Shown: positions 1 to 4,393 of the stretch, piece after piece
Position numbering within the stretch: position 1 is the stretch's first letter
How the letters are laid out: each line of letters starts with the position of its first letter
NCBI GenBank assembly: GCA_030691295.1
Contig: JAUYEQ010000152.1
Coordinates: 1-5,557 of the forward strand
Source: Bacteroidota bacterium
Lineage (GTDB): Bacteria; Bacteroidota; Bacteroidia; Bacteroidales; Prolixibacteraceae
DNA: 5,557 bases
Direction of reading: 5' to 3'
The notes under the pieces: generated by a model
What the model was told of the DNA's origin: nothing
Seen by the model: only the letters and a program-made list of their open reading frames with translations
Database searches by the model: none
Made by a program: the position numbers and the translations under genes

Positions 1-829
1 CGAAAAAAGTCTTTACACCCAACTTGGCTTGCTGCTTGTTATTTTTGGTTTTAATGGCTCCCCAAACCAGAAATGAACCGACAGCCGCAACAAGAAGTAT
101 CCAATTGACAGCAGAATTAAAAGTTGCCTGTGCATAGAAAAATGCTTTGAAGGCTGCATACAATCCAACCACAATAGTAGTTACAATAGCCATGAATTTC
201 CACAAGGCAGCCTGTCCGCTTTTCTTGAGTATCAACATACCCATGGCCGTAACCATGATACCCAGCCCTGTCAGGATGCCGGGTATATATCCGGCCAGGA
301 AAAGGGCTGTAATGGATACTCCGCCGCTGGCCAGCGAATAGACGATTAAAATATTACTGGGCGGAATCGACAATCCGGTGGTTGCAGAACTGATGTTCAC
401 AGCTGCACTGAAATTTTCAGGATAACCTTCCCGCTTCATTTCAGGACCCATGATGCTTCCAATGGCAGAGGCAGAGGCAGCTGCCGAACCGGAAATTGCG
501 CCAAACAGCATATTTGCAATTACATTCACCATTGCCAAACCCCCGGGGATGGGACCAACCATCACCCTTGCCAGATTGATTAATCGAATGGCGATGCCCC
601 CGCTGTTCATGATGTTCCCCGCCAAAACAAAGAAGGGAATGGCCAGCAACGCAAAACTATCGAGGCTGGTAGCCATACGCTGTGAAAAGGTCGTCAGTGC
701 AGGAATCAGGTCAATACTGATGAGCATTGTGATAATTCCCGAAATGCCAATACTGAAAGCTACAGGAACACCCACTACCAACAATACAATAAAACTTACT
801 ACAAGTACAATAATCTCCAGATATTCCAT
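1..829 (-). CDS. dctM: TRAP transporter large permease DctM, C-terminally truncated by the window
   Basis: Large membrane subunit of a tripartite ATP-independent periplasmic (TRAP) transporter; in this family it carries the sodium-coupled substrate path in the inner membrane. The ATG at 829-827 gives MEYLEIIVLV, and 276 codons run open to the window edge; family members are usually about 425-430 residues, so the C-terminal part is missing. Family motifs visible: SFALLAIPFFVLAGNIMNSGG (59-78), PGGLAMVNVIANMLFGAISGS (95-115), GPEMKREGYPENFSAAV (128-144), and GLSIPPSNILIVYSLASGG (152-170), whose IPPS is typical of the substrate/sodium region, followed by ALFLAGYIPGIL (175-186). After this, where most DctM proteins have a short loop, there are two further hydrophobic stretches (about 211-233 and 239-258) and then a lysine/glutamine-rich stretch; this looks like an insertion. 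It starts 4 bases after the dctQ stop and is the last visible operon gene. The family call is secure; the uronate substrate is inferred from neighbours. Confidence 0.95.
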   Translation of the reverse strand, partial: MEYLEIIVLVVSFIVLLVVGVPVAFSIGISGIITMLISIDLIPALTTFSQRMATSLDSFALLAIPFFVLAGNIMNSGGIAIRLINLARVMVGPIPGGLAMVNVIANMLFGAISGSAAASASAIGSIMGPEMKREGYPENFSAAVNISSATTGLSIPPSNILIVYSLASGGVSITALFLAGYIPGILTGLGIMVTAMGMLILKKSGQAALWKFMAIVTTIVVGLYAAFKAFFYAQATFNSAVNWILLVAAVGSFLVWGAIKTKNNKQQAKLGVKTFF

Positions 830-833
830 TGCT

Positions 834-1313
834 CTATTTTTTTCGGTTTTCTTTAATCAGGTTAATCATAAAGTCAATATCAAAATAGGTAATCAAACTA
901 CCACTTATGGGCAGGACCAGGTAAACAACACCAAGGGGTAAGCCCATGGCTGCCGATTTTACAGAGAGATAAAACCGCGTATAGGCTAACCAGGTTCCTC
1001 CAATTACAAGGACAGAAACCGCAAAACTGATAATCAAAACACTGATGATGATATCCAGTTTAAAACGTCGCTCAGGAGAGCTTTTCTGATACAGCAGATC
1101 GATGGCCAGGTGCTCGCGTCGTCCAGCCACATAGGCAGCGCCCAAAAGACCCACCCAGATCAGCAGATAAGAGGCTAATTCATCGGTAAAATTACTGGGC
1201 GAATTCATTATATAACGGCTGGCAACCTGCCAAAGCACATCAATTACCAGAATACTCATCAGGACGATAAGTGCCCACTCCAGCCCTTTTTCAATTTTTT
1301 TTCGTATTGTCAT
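834..1313 (-). CDS. dctQ: TRAP transporter small permease DctQ
   Basis: Small four-helix membrane subunit that pairs with DctM in TRAP transporters. The 159-residue length is normal for the family. Hydrophobic segments lie at about 11-31, 48-63, 86-109 and 124-144. Family hallmarks are visible: FTDELASYLLIWVGLLGAAY (42-61), immediately followed by a charged RREHLAIDLL loop (65-74), matching the usual E-L-A...W...LGAA...R-x-H-x-x-I-D pattern. The N-terminus is basic (MTIRKKIEKG), consistent with a cytoplasmic start, and the C-terminus ends in KENRKK. The ATG is 3 bases after the dctP stop, and the stop is 4 bases before the dctM start, so translational coupling is likely. No Shine-Dalgarno is visible; the start is set by spacing and by the conserved beginning of helix 1. 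Order P-Q-M is the common TRAP arrangement. Confidence 0.94.
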   Translation of the reverse strand: MTIRKKIEKGLEWALIVLMSILVIDVLWQVASRYIMNSPSNFTDELASYLLIWVGLLGAAYVAGRREHLAIDLLYQKSSPERRFKLDIIISVLIISFAVSVLVIGGTWLAYTRFYLSVKSAAMGLPLGVVYLVLPISGSLITYFDIDFMINLIKENRKK

Positions 1314-1316
1314 GGT

Positions 1317-2306
1317 TTAGTTTTTTTTGTCAGCTGCCTTTATTCGTTTAATATAGGAATATATTTCAGGATGGCTGCTGTAACTTTCAATCAGAGGTTG
1401 TACTTTATCAATAAATGGCTGTTTGTCGGGATAATTAATTTGAACACCAGCTTTTATAACTTCGCTCAACGACAACTCCTCCGACTCTGCCCAAAGTTTA
1501 CGTTGCAAAACCGCTGACTCATCTGCAGCCTGTTGCAGCCATTTCTGCTCCTGAGGAGTTAACTTATCCCAGATTTGCTGACTTATAATCAACACGTCAG
1601 GAACAGTAGTATGTTCATCCATGGAATAATATTTACAAACCTCGTAGTGACGTGAAGTGTAAAGGCTAGGAGGATTGTTCTCAGCGCCGTCAACCACACC
1701 ACTTTGCAAGGCAGTGTATAGTTCGCCATACGAAATCGGGGTAGCCGATCCGCCCAAAGCCTTGATCATCTCCATGGCTGTAATACTTTGCATCACCCGA
1801 ATTTTCATTCCGGCCAAATCATCGGGATGGTTGATGGGTTTGGTCATGGTATAAAAACTTCGGGAACCCGCATCATAATAACACAGTCCGCGAATCCACT
1901 TGTCCTTTGTACTCACCAACATGTCGTCACCTATTTCTCCGTCCAACACTGTAAATAAATGTTCTTTGTTCCTGAAAATATAGGGAAGACCAAAGACTTT
2001 ATATGCCACGGCAAAACTTTCCATGGCTGCCGCCGAAACCTTGGTGATGGCAAGACTGCCGATCTGTAAAAGCTCAACACATTGCTGTTCAGAACCTAAC
2101 TGTCCGGCAGGATACACATCAATTTTTAGTTTGCCCCCGGAAAGTTCAGCCGTCCGTTCGGCCATAAAAACCATGGCATGGTGAACGGGATGGTCGGTGG
2201 GCAATCCATGTGCAAGTTTAAGTTCTTTACCTTTTTTTATTCCGCAGCCAGCCAGACCTGCGAAAACAGCCAATATCAGAATTCCTTTAATTTTTGAATA
2301 TATCAT
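1317..2306 (-). CDS. dctP: TRAP transporter substrate-binding lipoprotein DctP, probably uronate-specific
   Basis: Extracytoplasmic binding protein that captures a carboxylated substrate and delivers it to DctQM. It is 329 residues, normal for the family. The N-terminus is a short basic-hydrophobic signal with lipobox LAGC (18-21), so Cys21 should be lipidated; the residue after it is Gly, not the Asp that signals inner-membrane retention in enterobacteria. The mature protein begins with ELKLAHGLPTDHPVHHA (28-44), a typical DctP opening, then YPAGQLGSEQQ (65-75). GMKIRVMQS (166-174) holds Arg170, the conserved carboxylate-binding arginine; Arg149 in GSRSFY and Asn210 in DGAENNPPSLY (206-216) sit at spacings matching Arg127 and Asn187 of the sialate protein SiaP. 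From memory, the DGAENNPPS form resembles TRAP proteins that bind glucuronate or galacturonate, which agrees with the neighbouring uxaC, kdgK and eda; that specificity is inference. It starts 12 bases after the eda stop. Confidence 0.95.
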   Translation of the reverse strand: MIYSKIKGILILAVFAGLAGCGIKKGKELKLAHGLPTDHPVHHAMVFMAERTAELSGGKLKIDVYPAGQLGSEQQCVELLQIGSLAITKVSAAAMESFAVAYKVFGLPYIFRNKEHLFTVLDGEIGDDMLVSTKDKWIRGLCYYDAGSRSFYTMTKPINHPDDLAGMKIRVMQSITAMEMIKALGGSATPISYGELYTALQSGVVDGAENNPPSLYTSRHYEVCKYYSMDEHTTVPDVLIISQQIWDKLTPQEQKWLQQAADESAVLQRKLWAESEELSLSEVIKAGVQINYPDKQPFIDKVQPLIESYSSHPEIYSYIKRIKAADKKN

Positions 2307-2318
2307 ATAGGTTCAGTT

Positions 2319-2990
2319 TTAATTTCTGATTTTACTGACAATGGCCAGTGCTTCACTGCATTTTGTCGAAATATAAGCATAATCGCCCCTTTTCAACACA
2401 TCGGCAGGAAAAAGCTGCGACCCAATTCCAACACAATGAACACCGGCTTTAATCCAGGTGGTGAGGTTCTCTTCATCGGGAGAAACTCCACCGGTAGGCA
2501 TGATACAGCTCCAGGGCATTGGGCCCAGAACTGCTTTTACAAACTCGGGGCCTCCAACCTGCTGTCCGGGGAAGATCTTCACCACTTCAGCACCAAGTTC
2601 GTGAGCGCGACCAATTTCTGTAACCGATCCGCATCCCGGACTCCAGGAAACCTTGCGCTTGTTGCAAACACTGGCCATCCCTTCGTCGATAAGCGGCGAA
2701 ACAATGAAATTGGCGCCAAGGGAAATATACATCGAAGTTGTTCCGGCATCAATAACCGAACCGACTCCCATAATCATTTCGGGGCACTCTTTGGCCACCC
2801 ATTTATTTACTTCTGCAAAAACAAGTGACGCGAAATCACCACGGTTGGTAAATTCAAATACGCGAATTCCGCCATCATAGCAGGCTTTTATTACCTGTTT
2901 GCACAATTCTGCGTCGCCATTGTAAAACACCGGAACAATTCCGGTTTCTTTCATTTTTAATGCTACTTCTATTCTTGTAAAACGTGCCAT
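2319..2990 (-). CDS. eda: 2-dehydro-3-deoxy-6-phosphogluconate (KDPG) aldolase
   Basis: Class I aldolase of the KDPG/KHG family: cleaves KDPG to pyruvate and glyceraldehyde-3-phosphate in the cytoplasm, the last step of hexuronate breakdown. The 223 residues fit the family (about 210-225). Visible motifs: IVPVFYNGD (18-26); VFEFTNRG (44-51), where Glu46 matches catalytic Glu45 of the E. coli enzyme; GVGSVIDAGT (75-84); SPGCGSVTEI (117-126); AEVVKIFPGQQVGGPEFVKA (134-153), with Lys138 as the Schiff-base lysine; and MPTGGV (164-169), the phosphate-binding loop. I chose the ATG at 2990 (MARFTRIEV). An in-frame TTG at 3050 would add 20 residues, but that extension is translated from the inverted repeat and resembles nothing in the family. 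The start is preceded by A/T-rich TTTTTAAA rather than a Shine-Dalgarno. It follows kdgK, the kinase that makes its substrate, and precedes dctP by 12 bases. A side activity on 4-hydroxy-2-oxoglutarate is common in the family and cannot be excluded. Confidence 0.95.
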   Translation of the reverse strand: MARFTRIEVALKMKETGIVPVFYNGDAELCKQVIKACYDGGIRVFEFTNRGDFASLVFAEVNKWVAKECPEMIMGVGSVIDAGTTSMYISLGANFIVSPLIDEGMASVCNKRKVSWSPGCGSVTEIGRAHELGAEVVKIFPGQQVGGPEFVKAVLGPMPWSCIMPTGGVSPDEENLTTWIKAGVHCVGIGSQLFPADVLKRGDYAYISTKCSEALAIVSKIRN

Positions 2991-3006
2991 TTTAAAAAGT
3001 TTCAAG

Positions 3007-3134
3007 AGCCTCACCCCCCGCCCTCTCCAAAAGAGAGGGAGCCAGGGCAATGCATTTATATACTGTAGTTTTCAAATCAATAACTTTGATTATTGCTGTC
3101 ATTCTCCTCTCCTTTGGAGGGGTTGTGGGAGGCT
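3007..3134. repeat. Inverted pair of GC-rich palindromic repeats (REPIN-like) between kdgK and eda
   Basis: Two copies of one repeat face each other. Copy A (3007-3041, plus strand) begins AGCCTCACCCCCCGCCC; copy B (3104-3134) read on the minus strand begins AGCCTCCCACAACCCC. Copy A holds a perfect 7-base stem, CCCTCTC (3021-3027) with GAGAGGG (3033-3039), around a CAAAA loop. Copy B has a shorter CTCC/GGAG stem. The copies can also pair with each other: 3027-3038 and 3106-3117 are complementary at 11 of 12 positions, plus one G-U in the minus-strand RNA, and the outer AGCCTC ends match. About 62 A/T-rich bases separate them. The pair fills nearly all of the 148-base gap and touches the kdgK stop. 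CCCTCTCC-like interspersed repeats of this kind are familiar from Bacteroidota genomes; whether it is mobile or acts on the mRNA is unknown. Confidence 0.75.
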
Positions 3135-3138
3135 TCTT

Positions 3139-4170
3139 TTATCTGGCAACCCTGCCGGAAGCATCGCCACCCATCAGTTTTTCAACCTCGTCAACGGTTA
3201 CCTGATTGTAATCGCCGTAAATGGTATGTTTCAGGCAAGATGCAGCAACCGCAAAGTTCAGTGCTTTCTGGTCATCTTCGGTATATGTCAGCAAACCATA
3301 AACAAGTCCGCCCATGAACGAATCGCCACCACCAACGCGGTCAACAATATCGGTGATCTGGTAAGTTGGCGCTTCGAACAAAGTTTTTCCGTCCCAAAGT
3401 ACGCCCGACCAGCTGTTGTGATTGGCATTGATTGACCCACGCAAAGTAGTAATTACTTTTTTACAGCGCGGAAATTTGGCCATAATCTGTTTTGAAACAG
3501 ATTCGTAAGCAGCAGCTTCAACATGACCGCCAGTTACATCAACGCCTTCAGGTTTAATTCCAAGTACTTTTTCGGCATCTTCTTCATTTCCAAGAATCAC
3601 ATCGGTTCCGGCAACCAGTTCCGGCATCACTTCGCCAGCTTTTTTGCCGTAATTCCATAAATTTTTCCGGTAGTTCAAATCACACGAAACAGTAATTCCC
3701 ATTTCATTGGCTTTTTGAATGGCTTCCAGACAAACATCGGCAGCTCCCTGCGAAATAGCAGGAGTAATTCCGGTCCAGTGAAACCAGTTGACACCTTCAA
3801 AAACCTTGTCCCAGTCAATCATTCCTGATTTAATTTCAGAAATGGCTGAATGTGCACGGTCGTAAACAACCTTGCTACCGCGGCTTACAGCGCCTGTTTC
3901 AAGAAAATAAATCCCAAGGCGTTCGCCGCCATAAACAATCTGATCCACTCCTACTCCATATTTACGCAAATCCATTACACACGATTGTGCAATATCATTT
4001 TTAGGCAAACGGGTCACAAAATCGACAGGAATACCAAAGTTTGCAAGCGAAACGGCTACATTGGCTTCGCCACCGCCAAAAGTTGCGGTTAAACTATTAC
4101 TTTGATTGAAACGCAAATAACCAGGAGTTGCCAGACGCAACATGATTTCTCCGAATGTAACTACTTTCAT
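3139..4170 (-). CDS. kdgK: 2-dehydro-3-deoxygluconate (KDG) kinase, PfkB family
   Basis: Ribokinase/PfkB-family sugar kinase, inferred to phosphorylate 2-keto-3-deoxygluconate to KDPG with ATP in the cytoplasm. The protein is 343 residues, slightly longer than the common 310-330. It starts MKVVTFGEIMLRL, the usual strand-1 opening. The first PfkB signature is FGGGEANVAVSLANFG (31-46); substrate-side motifs include RLGIYFLE (84-91), HWTGITPAIS (131-140) and CDLNYRKNLW (163-172). The second PfkB signature reads DIVDRVGGGDSFMGG (274-288), with Asp283 as catalytic base; Gly281 replaces the usual Ala of GAGD, a conservative change. Start at ATG 4170-4168: the protein begins directly at the conserved first strand and no earlier start is needed. 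It lies between uxaC and eda, which supports KDG as substrate over fructose or ribose. A promoter with an overlapping operator lies about 150 bases upstream, and a GC-rich repeat abuts its stop codon. Confidence 0.92.
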   Translation of the reverse strand: MKVVTFGEIMLRLATPGYLRFNQSNSLTATFGGGEANVAVSLANFGIPVDFVTRLPKNDIAQSCVMDLRKYGVGVDQIVYGGERLGIYFLETGAVSRGSKVVYDRAHSAISEIKSGMIDWDKVFEGVNWFHWTGITPAISQGAADVCLEAIQKANEMGITVSCDLNYRKNLWNYGKKAGEVMPELVAGTDVILGNEEDAEKVLGIKPEGVDVTGGHVEAAAYESVSKQIMAKFPRCKKVITTLRGSINANHNSWSGVLWDGKTLFEAPTYQITDIVDRVGGGDSFMGGLVYGLLTYTEDDQKALNFAVAASCLKHTIYGDYNQVTVDEVEKLMGGDASGRVAR

Positions 4171-4313
4171 CTTAATCTATTTACTATTTATTGATTTACA
4201 ATTTACCATTTAAAGTGACTGATTTTAAGTCTGCTGCTACATGGCGCTGAATATGGGCTGCGGATTAGAGATTTAACCATGCCCTTCGCTCCATGCTCCA
4301 ATCAGGCCTTCCA
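4171..4313 (-). other. Long A/T-rich leader of kdgK
   Basis: About 140-150 transcribed but apparently non-coding bases between the predicted promoter and kdgK. The upstream part holds degenerate CCATGC repeats and the downstream part an A/T heptamer repeat. No convincing riboswitch fold or terminator-type hairpin with a U-run is visible. Whether it has any regulatory role is open. Confidence 0.4.
4179..4211. repeat. Degenerate ATTTAC(N) heptamer repeat
   Basis: Four near-tandem units on the plus strand read ATTTACT, ATTTATTG, ATTTACA and ATTTACC, followed by a partial ATTT. It lies 9 bases upstream of the kdgK start codon, within the predicted leader, and would give an unstructured A/U-rich stretch in the message. 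This may ease translation initiation where no Shine-Dalgarno is used, or may simply be drifting low-complexity DNA. Confidence 0.5.
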
Positions 4314-4316
4314 TGC
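4278..4316. repeat. Degenerate CCATGC repeats in the kdgK leader
   Basis: CCATGC occurs at 4278-4283, 4291-4296 and 4311-4316, embedded in similar GCTCC/CCTT-containing sequence. On the transcribed strand this gives GGAGCATGGAGCGAAGGGCATGG. It looks like a short, decayed simple-sequence repeat of the kind found between genes in this group. The last copy overlaps the operator-like palindrome by three bases. No function is evident. Confidence 0.4.
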
Positions 4317-4327
4317 AATCGATTGCA
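4314..4327. promoter_or_regulatory. LacI-family operator-like palindrome TGCAATCGATTGCA
   Basis: A perfect 14-base palindrome with a central CG step, matching the general LacI-family operator form TGnnAnCGnTnnCA. It overlaps the last two bases of the -7 element and covers the predicted transcript start, the position from which a bound repressor would block RNA polymerase. The natural candidate is a LacI-type hexuronate regulator released by a pathway intermediate, but no regulator gene lies in the window, so both the protein and the inducer are inferred. I saw no second copy of this palindrome elsewhere by eye. Confidence 0.65.
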
Positions 4328-4356
4328 AATCTACTATTTTTATCAAATTCAACAAA
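4326..4356 (-). promoter_or_regulatory. Bacteroidota-type promoter for kdgK-eda-dctPQM
   Basis: On the minus strand a TTTG (4356-4353) is followed after exactly 19 bases by TAGATTTG (4333-4326). This matches the consensus of the primary sigma factor in Bacteroidota (TTTG, 19-21 bases, TAnnTTTG) at every defined position. The predicted transcript start lies a few bases past 4326, around 4318-4321, leaving a leader of about 150 bases before the kdgK ATG at 4170. The promoter begins 37 bases after the uxaC stop, so it would serve the genes from kdgK onward. The match and spacing are read directly from the sequence; activity is inferred. Confidence 0.7.
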
Positions 4357-4393
4357 TTCTGAACGTACCAAAAGGCGGGATAAACAACAAAAT

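Noticed and set aside
450..941. 163-codon plus-strand open frame
   Set aside because: It lies antisense to dctM and the end of dctQ, both of which show clear family motifs; its translation is low-complexity and matches no family I recognise.
2991..3050. 20-residue N-terminal extension of Eda from a TTG at 3050
   Set aside because: The extension is translated from repeat copy A (MPWLPLFWRGRG...), while the family N-terminus begins at the ATG at 2990.
3044..3103. A separate promoter for eda in the A/T-rich spacer between the repeats
   Set aside because: TTTG and TATAAATG occur, but the spacing is about 12 bases and the second element lacks TTTG, so it does not fit the consensus that the kdgK promoter matches exactly.
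3104..3134. Rho-independent terminator after kdgK
   Set aside because: Copy B forms only a short stem and is not followed by a U-run on the transcribed strand; eda and dctPQM clearly belong to the same pathway and direction.
3226..4092. Plus-strand open frames opposite kdgK
   Set aside because: Antisense shadows of a well-supported PfkB kinase; no family resemblance or start context.
4273..4314. 13-codon leader peptide (MEGLIGAWSEGHG, stop) starting at the operator on the minus strand
   Set aside because: It is composed of the CCATGC-type repeat, has no ribosome-binding context, no regulatory codon run, and no paired attenuator hairpins.
4357..4393. Terminator for uxaC
   Set aside because: Only weak potential pairing around CCGCCTTTTGG; no stable stem with a U-run, so no terminator can be supported.
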